Source: Mucilaginibacter sp. SG564 | GTDB lineage: Bacteria > Bacteroidota > Bacteroidia > Sphingobacteriales > Sphingobacteriaceae | Length of the DNA: 64,000 bases | NCBI RefSeq assembly: GCF_013149275.1 | Contig: NZ_JABGNA010000018.1 | Location: forward strand, 1 to 64,000 | Direction of reading: 5' to 3' | In this document: positions 28,101-36,380 of the stretch, in pieces | How positions within the stretch are numbered: the stretch's first letter is position 1 | How the letters are laid out: each line of letters opens with the position of its first letter | Notes under the pieces: model-generated | What the model saw: the letters and a program-made list of their open reading frames with translations, nothing else | The model's database searches: none | Told to the model about the DNA's origin: nothing | Position numbers and translations under genes: made by a program

Positions 28101-28349
28101 GATATTGCGCTGGCTAACAAACTGGCTAACCAGGTTGATGATTATGTAAACAACTCGCTTACCTATAATTACGCCTTGCTGCAACGTAATGAAACCAGCC
28201 TGGACAACCGCGACATACAATACTCCATACAGATTTTAAGCGGACTGGTAGGTTTCACCAAAGATTTTAAACAAACCGAACTAAACACCAAATTCAGCGC
28301 GCAGCTCAAAGGCTTTGAAGCCAAATTTGGCGTTACTCCTAAACAGTAA
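25197..28349 (+). CDS. DUF2723 polytopic membrane protein, probable glycosyltransferase
   Basis: A 1050-aa protein. The N-terminal DUF2723 region (about 1-370) has many membrane helices and the acidic motif SSSFWDCGEFVACIYRLQVA with HQPGAPLFTMIGKVF. This resembles the first extracytoplasmic loop of GT-C enzymes such as protein O-mannosyltransferases. More helices lie at about 520-640, and a soluble C-terminal half of about 400 residues follows, with the motif LFTYGDNDTYPLWYIQEVE. It probably transfers sugars from a lipid carrier; the acceptor is unknown. A 31-bp inverted repeat starts in its stop codon. Confidence 0.88.
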   Translation: MDYKKINNIFGWVAFIIASLTYILTLEPSSSFWDCGEFVACIYRLQVAHQPGAPLFTMIGKVFTLLSMGDSTKVAYWANMASALASGATIMFLFWTVTALAKKLLVKKTEDITIANLILIIGAGLVGALAYAWSDTFWFSAVESEVYAQSSLCTAIVFWAILKWDAHADEQHADKWIVFIAYVMGLSIGIHLLNLLVIPAIALVIYFRRAKNITSKGTFWAFFAGIVAVAFVLWGVIQYTVKGAAFSDLLFVNTLGMGFGSGAVVFFLLLIATIVAGIYYTIKPQKPAIIMAAVCFILVLGISAGIVGIIVGAVVLALLEYVVKIREKRFALNTFLICLLFILFGYSSFVMIVVRAKANPNLNNSDPENAFALNGYLNRDQYGDTPLLYGQFFDSTPTEQTEGATIYRRGETKYEVAGKKLTTVYDRNTPFPRMFSDKAGHPDFYRAWSKLGQSEHPTFATNLGFFGTWQVNQMYTRYFLWNFVGRANDLDGQTGAIDGKGGVDGSWLSGWDFSKPLPYAVTESKSYNRLFFLPLIIGLIGLFFHFWRDQRNAGVVLVLFFFTGLAIVLYLNQDPLQPRERDYAYAGSFYAFAIWIGLGVLAIADFLSKKINAKTSAIIATLICLLAAPVLMANQEWDDHDRSTKLTPHDMAYNYLNSCAPNAILFTYGDNDTYPLWYIQEVENVRPDVRIVNLSLLGTDWYIRGMKNKMNESEPLPITMPNDKFKPGVRDVIYFNDQKLTGATELKEVFDFMTSDDKSTMVEYNNGDVSNYLPTKNFKLTIDPNQVVQTGTVPAAEKDKIVPEMDWTFSGRYVTKDVLAMMDILSHNNWKRPIYFSVTVPNDNMIGLDKYLYNEGFAYRLMPLKPDTASSNSLENSNTPVMYHNMMTKFKWGNMKNARYLDHESMTMFYPLITRLYSNLADNLMKEGYNDLAKNALKKYDEVMPGIINSTEVAVRKFYMIESSYRMGDIALANKLANQVDDYVNNSLTYNYALLQRNETSLDNRDIQYSIQILSGLVGFTKDFKQTELNTKFSAQLKGFEAKFGVTPKQ

Positions 28350-28466
28350 AAGTGGGTTTACATGGGTTTACACTTTTTATGGTTAAAATCGAATTATATA
28401 GTTGAAAATCAATTTATTACATGTTTTTAATTGGCAAAAAGTGTAAACCCATGTAAACCCACTTTT
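28348..28466. repeat. Perfect 31-bp inverted repeat at the DUF2723 stop codon
   Basis: The left arm (28348-28378) reads AAAAGTGGGTTTACATGGGT then TTACACTTTTT. The right arm (28436-28466) is its exact reverse complement, and the loop is 57 nt. Each arm also contains a direct repeat of the TGGGTTTACA type. The left arm uses the last two bases of the stop codon. Confidence 0.95.
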
Positions 28467-28476
28467 TGTCCTTACG

Positions 28477-28580
28477 CTGCCGCGGGCTTCCAGCCCGTGG
28501 TACGCATGACTCAGCTTTCAGCTGGCGTATTACCGCATGCCACCCACGAGATACGCTACGCTAATCTCGCGGGAGCGAAG
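28477..28580. repeat. Mosaic repeat module (copy 2)
   Basis: Words in order: CGCGGGCTTCCAGCCCG, CAGCTTTCAGCTG, CCACGAGATACGCTACGC, TAATCTCGCGGGAGCG. The same series occurs at 56200-56304 and, reversed, at 4605-4826. Here it is joined to a TGTCACCCTGAG hairpin instead of a CATTGCGAG hairpin. Confidence 0.8.
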
Positions 28581-28583
28581 GCC

Positions 28584-28796
28584 TGTCACCCTGAGCTTGT
28601 CGAAGCGCGCGCGCAGAGGCCTGCCCACCATACTTCAACAGGCTCAGTATGACAGCCATCAAAAGAGCGAAGGCTTTGTGCGATTCCTTCCCTCGGGAAG
28701 GGGAGGAAGGGGTTTGTAGAACAAGATAATCATCGCGCGTAGAAACCCCTCCCTGTCATTACACCTGCCCAACGCGCCCCTCCCGAGGGAGGGAAT
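28584..28796. repeat. Composite repeat left of accA (TGTCACCCTGAG + CCCTCGGG fold-backs)
   Basis: Part one (28584-28654) is a hairpin with ends TGTCACCCTGAGCTTGTCGA and GGCTCAGTATGACA. Part two (28682-28796) has ends GATTCCTTCCCTCGGGAAGG and CCCCTCCCGAGGGAGGGAAT. A similar composite lies in reverse orientation at 30548-30763, on the other side of accA and the Spy-like gene. Confidence 0.85.
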
Positions 28797-28867
28797 TAAA
28801 AATAGATACTTAATTCAAAATCTTTTGCTTCTATCATAGAAATCAATGAGCCGGCCTTTATCGTTAA

Positions 28868-28895
28868 ACAAAAAAAGCGGCATAAGCCGCTTTTT
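28868..28895 (-). terminator. Terminator after accA
   Basis: AAAAAGCGGC and GCCGCTTTTT form a perfect stem with an ATAA loop. On the minus strand it ends in a run of seven T after accA. Confidence 0.85.
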
Positions 28896-28913
28896 AATAT
28901 AGATCAGAATTTT

Positions 28914-29870
28914 TTATCCTTCGTTTACAACGCCCATGTTGCAGAACTTGTCGATACGTTCGGTAACCAGCTCATCGATATTACGTTCGCCCAGTGTTTT
29001 CAGATCTTTTAGCAATTGCTTTTTCAGGATGGTGGCCATAGCCACGGGATCCTGATGCGCACCGCCAAGGGGTTCTTTGATCACACCGTCGATCAGTTTG
29101 TTCTTATACATTTCTGTCGAAGTCAATTTCAGTACTTCAGCAGCACGTTCTTTGTTTTCCCAGGTTTTCCAAAGGATGGTTGAGCAGTTTTCGGGAGATA
29201 TCACCGAGTACCAGGAATTATCCAGCATCAGTACCTTATCGCCAATACCTATGCCCAGGGCCCCGCCAGATGCTCCTTCGCCTATGATCACGCAGATCAC
29301 CGGCACTTTCAGCACGGCCATTTCCAGCAGGTTGCGGGCAATGGCTTCGCCTTGTCCGCGCTCTTCGGCTTCCAGACCAGGGAATGCGCCCGGTGTGTCA
29401 ATCAGGGTAACCACAGGTTTATTGAATTTTTCGGCCATTTTCATGAGCCTTAAAGCCTTACGATAACCTTCGGGATTAGCCATACCAAAGTTGCGGTATT
29501 GGCGCTCCTTGGTGTTACGACCTTTCTGGTGCCCAATGAACATCACGGTTTGACCGTTCAACGTTCCAAAACCACCAATGATGGCTTTATCATCGCCTAC
29601 CGTCCTGTCGCCGTGCAACTCAATAAAATCATCGCACATTAACTCAATATATTGAAGGGTATATGGTCTTTCGGGGTGACGTGATATCTGAACCTTTTGC
29701 CAGCCGGTCAAATTGCCGTAGATCTCTTTTTTGGCAGCCTCCAGCTTTGCGTCCAGTTCTGCAATGGTTGCCGACATGTCCAGTTTGTTCTTGTCCTCAA
29801 CCTGCTTTACCTTTTCAATCTGCTGTATCAGTTCAGCCAGTGGTTTTTCAAAATCAAAAGTAATCTTCAT
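28914..29870 (-). CDS. accA: Acetyl-CoA carboxylase carboxyltransferase, alpha subunit
   Basis: A 318-aa cytoplasmic subunit that, with AccD, transfers CO2 from carboxybiotin to acetyl-CoA to give malonyl-CoA. Conserved stretches include [39 protein letters not shown], and the oxyanion-forming [20 protein letters not shown]. The length is typical. accD is not nearby, which is normal. It has its own terminator and is bracketed by inverted composite repeats. Confidence 0.97.
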   Translation of the reverse strand: MKITFDFEKPLAELIQQIEKVKQVEDKNKLDMSATIAELDAKLEAAKKEIYGNLTGWQKVQISRHPERPYTLQYIELMCDDFIELHGDRTVGDDKAIIGGFGTLNGQTVMFIGHQKGRNTKERQYRNFGMANPEGYRKALRLMKMAEKFNKPVVTLIDTPGAFPGLEAEERGQGEAIARNLLEMAVLKVPVICVIIGEGASGGALGIGIGDKVLMLDNSWYSVISPENCSTILWKTWENKERAAEVLKLTSTEMYKNKLIDGVIKEPLGGAHQDPVAMATILKKQLLKDLKTLGERNIDELVTERIDKFCNMGVVNEG

Positions 29871-29916
29871 ACTATTTATTTGGGCCGCTAAATTAAGTAA
29901 ATCCTACGGTATATTA

Positions 29917-30423
29917 TCAATTAGGGTTTTGTAAAGTTTCCAGCTTCTTGATTTGCTGGGGAGCCATCAGGTCGCCGGTGCTTAAACAAGCCTGCAAAAT
30001 GGCGTTTCTGAGCTCTCCGTAATACAATCCGGAGCGCGTTGCATAAAATATCACATCGCCATTATTTAACCGCTGTTTACGAAAAAGCTCATCCAGGGTT
30101 TGTTCATTTTTAATAATGAATGCCCCCATTTCCAATCTTTTGCGGTGCAGCTCAGTAGCAATAGCCGTAATTTTGGTTACCTGCGCAGGACTCAGTCCCA
30201 ATTCTTTTTTAAACCTGATGGCCTGATCGGGCATGGGGAAATGATTGATCTGGGCGGGTAAGGCCATATTACCGTACGCATCATCACCGTTGAGCAATGC
30301 GGTATATTGTTTATCGGTAAGCGTTTTTACCGGCGATTTTTTCAGCGTACTATCCGCCTGCTGCGCCCGAATAGTGCCACAAAAGAACAAAATAGCAATA
30401 AAGGAAAATATTGATCTTAGCAT
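29917..30423 (-). CDS. Exported Spy/CpxP-like helical protein
   Basis: A 168-aa protein with a signal peptide (MLRSIFSFIAILFFCGTIRA). The mature part is mostly helical. The segment FKKELGLSPAQVTKITAIATE is similar to the LTxxQ repeat of Spy/CpxP-type periplasmic proteins. The later ELRNAILQACLSTGDLMAPQ echoes it. The role may be chaperone or envelope-stress sensing, but the family link is only by pattern. It lies upstream of accA on the same strand, 46 nt apart. Confidence 0.65.
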   Translation of the reverse strand: MLRSIFSFIAILFFCGTIRAQQADSTLKKSPVKTLTDKQYTALLNGDDAYGNMALPAQINHFPMPDQAIRFKKELGLSPAQVTKITAIATELHRKRLEMGAFIIKNEQTLDELFRKQRLNNGDVIFYATRSGLYYGELRNAILQACLSTGDLMAPQQIKKLETLQNPN

Positions 30424-30547
30424 GGGGCATTTTACGAAAAAACGGCAATTATTGGGCCATCCAACAAAAAAAATAACTAAAAGTTAATGTATCGCTCTAA
30501 ATACTTGCGCTCGTTTGCAACGAGTGCAAGGAGCAGTGCCATTTTCA

Positions 30548-30763
30548 ATTCCCTCCCCACGGGAGGGGTGCGGCTGGATGGTGTTGTGGCAGGGAGGAGT
30601 TTATGCATGATGCAAGTTTACAAGGCACAGAAACTCCTTCCTCCTCTTCCCGAGGGAAGGAATCGCACAAAGCTTTGGCTTTTCGATCGGCTGTCATGCT
30701 GAGCCCCGTCGAAGCATGGTGGGCAGGCCTCTGCGCGCGCCCTTCGACGGGCTCAGGGTGACA
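30548..30763. repeat. Composite repeat right of the Spy-like gene (inverted copy)
   Basis: Reverse-complemented, it reads as the composite at 28584-28796. The TGTCACCCTGAGCCCGTCGA hairpin (30692-30763) comes first. After about 30 nt with GCTTTGTGCGATTCCTTCCC follows the CCCTCGGG/CCCTCCC fold-back (30548-30664). The hairpin part is closely conserved between copies, and the inner spacers of the second part differ. It fills most of the 30424-30811 gap. Confidence 0.85.
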
Positions 30764-30811
30764 GCCCAACTTTTTGTTTCTCTCTTCGTTCGAAATGACA
30801 TACGGTTAATC

Positions 30812-32569
30812 TCACTCCACTTTCACCACTTTAGATCGCTTTGAAATACCATCTTCATTAAATGATTCGATCTGGAAATAATACGGCAGGTTTTTATCCA
30901 TCCCATTAAAGTAATACTCGTTTTTGCCGTATACCAGCATATTGTTGTACAGTTTATCGGGCGCTATGCCCATATAAATAGTATAGCCTGTGGCATTATC
31001 TACCGGTTTCCATTTTAGCCAGGCATTGCGGCGTTCGCTATCGCCACGCAATACAATGAAGTTTTGTACCGTATCTGCTTTTGCACCAGCACCTTTACCA
31101 AATACCCGGAAGCCGGATAGCGCGAATTTACCGGTTGGCATGTGCAGGTTCACCATTTTAAGGTAACGGGTTCTGGTTGGATTTTTTAGTTCGATATAAT
31201 CGTGCGGTACGTCGGTTTTATTTTTGCTTTTGTCGATCAGCGGTTTCCATGTTTTTCCGTCCAACGACGAATAAACGATGTACTGATGAAAAACACCCTG
31301 TGATTTACCCAGGAAAGTGGCATCCTGATCGGCGTAGTTGATCTGTACGGCATTTACCGTGCTTACTTCTCCCAGGTCGGTTTTAAACCATTCGCCTTTG
31401 TTGGCCGTTTTGGCGCTCCAATAGGTTCTGATATCCTCGTCGACAGCATTGTTGGATGCATAACCGCCCAGTGTTGAGGAAACTTCTACCGGTTTATTAT
31501 AGTTGAGGATCATCCAGCCGGTAAAATTGCTTTTGAGGTGATCTTCGGGACCTGCTGCTAAATAATGCGGGTAATCGCCATAGGCAGTATTGGTATACAG
31601 CACGCCATCGCTGTCAAAACCGGCAGGCCAGAAACCGATGCGGCGCTCAAAGTTGTTTTTTACCGAGATACCCATGGTGGAGATATGCCAGTAGTTGCCA
31701 AACTTATCCTGCCAGGTAGCACCATGCCCGGCACCTTTGGCAAAACCGCCCGGTTTGTACGAGAATGGGTTATGCTTTTGATAAGTAAACGGCCCCAGCG
31801 GCTTATCGCTGGTAAAAACACCGTCGGCATAGCCGCTTTGCTCGGTGCCGGGTGCTCCGAATTGCAGATAGTATTTGCCGTTATGCTTGTTCATCCAGGA
31901 GCCTTCGATAAAGGGCAGCAGGAAAACATTGTCGTTATGCTCGCCAAAGCGCTCCCAGCCATGTATTTCGGGGTTTAGCTTCACCAGTTCCTTTTTGGGA
32001 CCGATGGGCTCGAATGTTCTGCGGTCGATTTCCTGGCCATAAAGCGGCAGGGTATTACTGGAGCCATGGTAGATATAAACCCGGCCATCATCATCTGTAA
32101 ACATACCCGGATCCCAGGCGCCTACTTTAAAATAGTCTTTGGCGGCTTTCCAGGCATCATGGGTAGGGTCGGTGCTCATCCAAAGGGTAAAATCCTTATT
32201 ATAGGTAGAGCCGATCACCAGCAGGGTATCGCCCAACACCAGGGTTGCCGGCGCGCAAAGCTCGTCGCCCTGGTTCTCATTATAGGGCCTCAGGAACCTG
32301 CGCGACACAAATTTCCAGTTCAGCATGTTATCGCTCCACCAGTAGCCAAACTGATTGGTACTGAACAGGTAGTATTTCCCTTTGAACAGGGTAACGGTTG
32401 GATCGGCGGTGGCGCGGTGCTTACCCCAGGCGGCAAAATCGGCAAAGGGGGTATACCCATAATCGAGGTTGAGGGGGTTGCAGTAGGTGAGCCTTTTGTT
32501 TTGGGCATGCGCCGTTGATAAGGCAAAGCAGCACAGCAGCATCAGCAAAAAACGGAGAGATGTTTTCAT
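30812..32569 (-). CDS. Secreted GH43-family glycosidase with C-terminal binding modules
   Basis: A 585-aa protein with a signal peptide ending near THAQ. Residues about 28-355 are a five-bladed GH43 propeller. The expected base, pKa modulator and acid are in RATADPTVTLFKGKYYL, WDPGMFTDDDGRVYIYHG and IEGSWMNKHNGKYYLQFG. Residues about 365-490 look like an F5/8 type C (discoidin) module (STLGGYASNNAVDEDIRTYW). About 500-585 is a fibronectin-III-like domain. GH43 enzymes typically cut arabinose- or xylose-containing glycans. It has no SusCD genes beside it. Leader element copy 2 lies just upstream. Confidence 0.9.
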   Translation of the reverse strand: MKTSLRFLLMLLCCFALSTAHAQNKRLTYCNPLNLDYGYTPFADFAAWGKHRATADPTVTLFKGKYYLFSTNQFGYWWSDNMLNWKFVSRRFLRPYNENQGDELCAPATLVLGDTLLVIGSTYNKDFTLWMSTDPTHDAWKAAKDYFKVGAWDPGMFTDDDGRVYIYHGSSNTLPLYGQEIDRRTFEPIGPKKELVKLNPEIHGWERFGEHNDNVFLLPFIEGSWMNKHNGKYYLQFGAPGTEQSGYADGVFTSDKPLGPFTYQKHNPFSYKPGGFAKGAGHGATWQDKFGNYWHISTMGISVKNNFERRIGFWPAGFDSDGVLYTNTAYGDYPHYLAAGPEDHLKSNFTGWMILNYNKPVEVSSTLGGYASNNAVDEDIRTYWSAKTANKGEWFKTDLGEVSTVNAVQINYADQDATFLGKSQGVFHQYIVYSSLDGKTWKPLIDKSKNKTDVPHDYIELKNPTRTRYLKMVNLHMPTGKFALSGFRVFGKGAGAKADTVQNFIVLRGDSERRNAWLKWKPVDNATGYTIYMGIAPDKLYNNMLVYGKNEYYFNGMDKNLPYYFQIESFNEDGISKRSKVVKVE

Positions 32570-32599
32570 TTAGGCAAACTTATAAAATTCAGATAGCCT

Positions 32600-32790
32600 A
32601 AAACTTTTTAAACCTCAAATTTTAACACTTTTATGTTCAAAAACGGGCTAAAAACATTCAGAAATTCATCAAAAAACATCGGTTTTAACGATTTTAACAA
32701 ATTGCAACACCGTTTTGAGCAGTTTTGAAAATTTTAAAAAGTATTGATTTATTGATAGGTAAATAGCGACATACCAAACGCTCGGTTTTT
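32600..32790 (-). repeat. AT-rich leader element, copy 2 (upstream of GH43)
   Basis: Read on the minus strand it starts AACCGAGCGTTTGGTATGTC, continues ATCAATAAATCAATACTTTT, and ends AAAAGTGTTAAAATTTGAGG then TTTAAAAAGTTTT. It shares both ends with copy 1 at 7527-7720, while the middle has diverged. It ends 30 nt upstream of the GH43 start codon, in the same orientation to the gene as copy 1. Confidence 0.75.
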
Positions 32791-32854
32791 TTCAGACTGT
32801 TTTATTTCTGTGTGGATGCCTTAGAAAGGAGGATATAACGCGCTCTTCCCCTGC

Positions 32855-32997
32855 ACGTCATTGCGAGGAGGAACGACGTGGACAACCGACTGAAAGGAGC
32901 TCATTAATCCCGATAAAAACAATAACACATTAATAATCCCCGATATGTGGAGCGTCTTTGTAAGTCGGGGATTGCCACGCTACGCTCGCAATGACGT
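32855..32997. repeat. CATTGCGAG fold-back repeat, long type (copy 3)
   Basis: The left arm ACGTCATTGCGAGGAGGAAC carries the GGAGGAACGACGTGG variant. The right arm, GCCACGCTACGCTCGCAATG then ACGT, carries the AGCGTAGCGTGG variant. The middle contains ACAACCGAC, GGAGCTCATTAAT and ACATTAATAATCCCCGATA, shared with copies 1 and 5. A small imperfect hairpin (CCCGTTGCCTGAAGT and ACTTCGGACAGCGGG) and a half repeat at 33078-33102 complete this 554-bp gene-free gap. Confidence 0.85.
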
Positions 32998-33123
32998 TAT
33001 TTTTTATTTCCCCCGTTGCCTGAAGTCTCTGACTTCGGACAGCGGGGCTCTATTTCACAATCGCAAAGTTTAATAATAGATGCTTCGTTCCTCAGCATGA
33101 CAAAATTGAAGAAAAGTAGCTCA

Positions 33124-34836
33124 TCACGCTACTCTCTTCAAGGTAAAGGCAAACCGGCTACCGGCGCCCAGTTCGCTGTCTACCGCTATCTTGCCCGATT
33201 GCGCTTCGATAAAATCTTTGGCTATGGCCAAGCCCAGGCCGGTACCGGTTTGATCGGCGGTGGCATTGGGAACTTTAAAATAGCGCTCAAACAGGCGCGA
33301 CAGGTACTGCTCTTCGATACCCTTGCCATGATCCTGTACCGAAAATTCGATCTCGTCGGTATGGCGTTTTTTTACCACCAGTTCCACCGTCGATTTTTCG
33401 TGGCTGTATTTGATAGCGTTTGATAATAAATTAATGAGCACCCAGGTGGTTTTGTCCAGATCGGCGTGTACATCGGGCAGGTTCTCATCACAATCCACTT
33501 TGATATTTACCTGCTTCTGATCGGCTATAAATTTGATGGCTTTTACGGCGTAATCTACAATGTTTCTGGGGTGGGTTTTGCCAAAGTTGAGCTGCAGCTT
33601 ACCGGTTTCTACCTGGGCCATATCCAGTAGTTCGCCGGTTATTTGCAGCAGGCGGCGGGCGTCTTCTTCAATATTTTCCAGCAGTTGCTTTTGCTCGGTA
33701 TTTACATCGCCAATGCGCACATCCTCCAGCAATTTAAGACTCATTTTGATGGACGAGATCGGCGTTTTGAGCTCATGTGATATGGTGGCGATGAAGTTGG
33801 TTTTAGCCTCATCCAGCTGCTGGTATTCGGTAATATTTTTCAGGATGATCACCTTGCCTATCACCTTACCCTTGCTGGTAACGGATAGCGACTCGCGTGA
33901 ATAAAAGCTCTCGCGGTTATCGGCAAATATTTTCAGTTTGGTTTGGTCATTCACCAACAGGTTGCGCAGCAGGTCGTTTTCCAAAGCCACATCGGGCGCG
34001 TAACGGCCATTGAGCTGATCGGCAGTCATACCGATTAATGAACAAGCCACCTCATTGGCAAATATGATGATCATTTTTTCGTCGAGCCCCAAAATGGCAT
34101 CGTGCATGGAATTGATGATGGTTTCGATCCGTCTTTTTTCAAAAAGGATACTGGCCAGGTTACTGTTCTCAAATTCATCCAGCTTGCGGGTCATGGTATT
34201 AAAAGCCTGGCCCAGTTCGCCAAATTCATCGTTAGAGTGAAAATCGATCTGTTGATGATAGTTACGGTTGGATACTTCCTTGATACGGGCGGTAAGCTCC
34301 TTGAGCGGGTTGGCAATATATCCCGGGAAATTAACCACGAAACTAAACGCCACCAGGAACAAAAACGCACCGCAAAAAGCCACCAGTATGGTAGCACGGC
34401 TGGCTGTACCTTTGGCGATATCATTTTTATGTGCAATGGCCGTCATGTTAAGCTGCATAAACCCATAAACCAGTTGCCTTGCCTGTACACGTAGGGTAGA
34501 TAGCTGGCCGGCATCATTATTTGCCAGTTTAATTTTTTCAAAAACAGCACGCAATGAAGCCGCCTTCTGCCCCTCGCCCGGTTCGGTGATGTTATGCTCT
34601 TCCAGCACCAGGTTGGTTTCAATTGTTTTTAATTGCGCCGGACTAAGCGGGCCACCATTGGCATCCACTGCCGACAGGATCTGCTGGCCGTACTGCAATG
34701 ATTTATAGTTATCCTTGAGAATAGCCCCCGCATCGGCCGACAAACGGTTGAGGAAATACACCGACAACCCGCAGCAGATGAATGACAGTACAAACAAAAA
34801 CCCGATGCCTGTACGTAGTTTATTTTTAATGGTCAT
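33124..34836 (-). CDS. Kdp-linked sensor histidine kinase (separate kinase half of split KdpD)
   Basis: A 570-aa inner-membrane kinase with two membrane segments (about 10-30 and 148-170) flanking a periplasmic region of about 115 residues. HAMP is at about 170-222 and PAS at about 235-340. HisKA has the phospho-acceptor H354 (ATISHELKTPISS), and the HATPase has NLLSNAIKYS, DHGKGIEEQYL and GTGLGLAIA. It starts one base after the KdpD sensor stop, so the two are translationally coupled. I infer that it supplies the kinase activity missing from that protein. No kdpE follows. Confidence 0.92.
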   Translation of the reverse strand: MTIKNKLRTGIGFLFVLSFICCGLSVYFLNRLSADAGAILKDNYKSLQYGQQILSAVDANGGPLSPAQLKTIETNLVLEEHNITEPGEGQKAASLRAVFEKIKLANNDAGQLSTLRVQARQLVYGFMQLNMTAIAHKNDIAKGTASRATILVAFCGAFLFLVAFSFVVNFPGYIANPLKELTARIKEVSNRNYHQQIDFHSNDEFGELGQAFNTMTRKLDEFENSNLASILFEKRRIETIINSMHDAILGLDEKMIIIFANEVACSLIGMTADQLNGRYAPDVALENDLLRNLLVNDQTKLKIFADNRESFYSRESLSVTSKGKVIGKVIILKNITEYQQLDEAKTNFIATISHELKTPISSIKMSLKLLEDVRIGDVNTEQKQLLENIEEDARRLLQITGELLDMAQVETGKLQLNFGKTHPRNIVDYAVKAIKFIADQKQVNIKVDCDENLPDVHADLDKTTWVLINLLSNAIKYSHEKSTVELVVKKRHTDEIEFSVQDHGKGIEEQYLSRLFERYFKVPNATADQTGTGLGLAIAKDFIEAQSGKIAVDSELGAGSRFAFTLKRVA

Positions 34837-34837
34837 G

Positions 34838-35968
34838 TTATGATAGAATTACAAGGTCAATATCAGTTTTTGACATCTTATTTAACAATTGGGTAAATAC
34901 CGCCGTTTTCATGATCACCTGGTAAAATTTAAACCGGGGTTTGCCAATGCAAATGGTGGTAATATCATATTTTTCGGCCGTTTCCCAAATGGCCTTGGCT
35001 ATATGGTCGTTTTTTACTTTGAGCACCTCGCCCCCCAGCTGCGTAGCCAGTTTCATGTTGTTGATGAGATGCCGTTGTGATGCCAGGTTTATTTTATCGC
35101 TGCTTTCGCGCGAGGTTTGTACATAAAGCACGTACCATTTAGAACGATAGTATGATGATAACCTGGCCGTTTTACGTATAATGATCTTGGCCGAGGCATC
35201 ATTGGTACTGATGCAGGCCAAAAAAAGCTCGGGCCGCAGCTTGATATTTTTGGGAATCTCGATGTCGATTTTCCGTTCTACCTGGTGGGCCACCTCGCGC
35301 AGGGCCAGTTCCCGCAGCTGCAGTATGCGCTCGGACTGAAAAAAATTATTGAGCGCCAGCGGTACTTTCTTTTCATCATATATCTTGCCCTCCTTTAAAC
35401 GGTCTATCAGTTCATCGGCAGTAAGGTCGATATTCACTACTTCATCGGCCATTTGCAAAACCTTATCGGGGATGCGCTCGTTGATGGTTGCGCCGGTAAT
35501 GCGCTGCACCTCTTCGTTCAGGCTTTCCATATGCTGGATGTTCACCGCGCTGATCACGTTGATGCCCGCGTTCAGGATCTGCATTACATCCTGCCAGCGT
35601 TTTTCGTTACTGCTACCCTCAATATTGGTATGGGCCAGCTCATCCACTATCACTACCTCGGGGCGCAGGCTGATGATGGCTTTCAGATCCATCTCTTCCA
35701 GCTCCTTCCCTTTGTAAAACAACTTACGGCGGGGTATTACGGGCAGGCCTTCCAGTTGTGCCACGGTTTCTTTACGGCCATGGGTTTCAATATAACCTAT
35801 TTTAACATCGATGCCATTGCGCAGCAGGGCCTGGGCTTCCAGCAGCATGCGATAGGTTTTACCCACACCCGCACTCATGCCTATGTAAACCTTAAATTTA
35901 CCCCGCCTGGAACGTTTAATGAGCTCCAGGAAATGCTCAACCGACTGCTCTTTATTTTCTTCGCTCAT
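34838..35968 (-). CDS. kdpD: KdpD N-terminal sensor protein (KdpD + USP domains, no kinase)
   Basis: I choose the ATG at 35968 (MSEENKEQSVEHFLELIKRS), giving about 376 aa. The longer frame runs into a fold-back repeat. The KdpD domain has a P-loop, GMSAGVGKTYRML, and VVIVDELAHTN. The C-terminal part is a universal-stress-like domain (ITTICIGKPRFKFY). The four membrane helices and the kinase of enterobacterial KdpD are absent and are replaced by the adjoining gene. This split form is familiar in Bacteroidota. It is thought to sense K+ or turgor through cytoplasmic ligands. Confidence 0.92.
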   Translation of the reverse strand: MSEENKEQSVEHFLELIKRSRRGKFKVYIGMSAGVGKTYRMLLEAQALLRNGIDVKIGYIETHGRKETVAQLEGLPVIPRRKLFYKGKELEEMDLKAIISLRPEVVIVDELAHTNIEGSSNEKRWQDVMQILNAGINVISAVNIQHMESLNEEVQRITGATINERIPDKVLQMADEVVNIDLTADELIDRLKEGKIYDEKKVPLALNNFFQSERILQLRELALREVAHQVERKIDIEIPKNIKLRPELFLACISTNDASAKIIIRKTARLSSYYRSKWYVLYVQTSRESSDKINLASQRHLINNMKLATQLGGEVLKVKNDHIAKAIWETAEKYDITTICIGKPRFKFYQVIMKTAVFTQLLNKMSKTDIDLVILS

Positions 35969-35984
35969 AATGTGGCTTTGGTTA

Positions 35985-36090
35985 GACTCCCCTCTTGAGA
36001 GGGGGAGCGTGGCTTTGTGCAATGGCAGGGGTGTGTTCACAATCGTTTAAAAAACACACCCCTCCACCCCTCTCAAGAGGGGAATCGCAC
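35985..36090. repeat. CCCCTCTTGAGAGGGG fold-back upstream of kdpD
   Basis: The ends are ACTCCCCTCTTGAGAGGGGG and CACCCCTCTCAAGAGGGGAA, with an inner pair AGGGGTGTGTT / AACACACCCCT. Like the composite at 28682, its outer edge carries AATCGCAC. It sits 17 nt before the chosen kdpD start and would fold in the mRNA. Confidence 0.85.
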
Positions 36091-36257
36091 GGCCCTGCCT
36101 ATATCTAAACTTAACATTTTCATCACTAATATTTTTTTATAAAACTAATAAAAGGAGATTCCGAAAAATCCCCTTTTACGGTATGAATGTTCGTCAACCA
36201 AACTTATAATTAACAACCAAACATTAATTATAAAAAACAATCATACTTATCTTATCT

Positions 36258-36371
36258 GAATCAGAATTTACAGGATTTAAGAATTCACAAAATGACAATG
36301 CAATAAATTCTGAAAACGGCGTAGCCCTCAACGGAGTTAATCATTAAATTCTGTAAATTCTGATTCAGACC
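36258..36371. repeat. Fold-back repeat between kdpC and kdpD
   Basis: TCTGAATCAGAATTTACAGG at the left and AAATTCTGTAAATTCTGATT then CAGA at the right are inverted copies with about 65 nt between. Together with 35985-36090 it leaves only an AT-rich stretch of about 165 nt, in which I see no gene. Confidence 0.8.
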
Positions 36372-36380
36372 CTGTCCCGG

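Noticed and set aside
28431-28719. Two short plus-strand frames downstream of DUF2723
   Set aside because: They run through the inverted repeat and mosaic modules. The translated strings (ELVEARAQRPAHH) are repeat-derived.
30487-30769. Short frames between the Spy-like and GH43 genes
   Set aside because: They lie wholly in the composite repeat; no start context or protein pattern.
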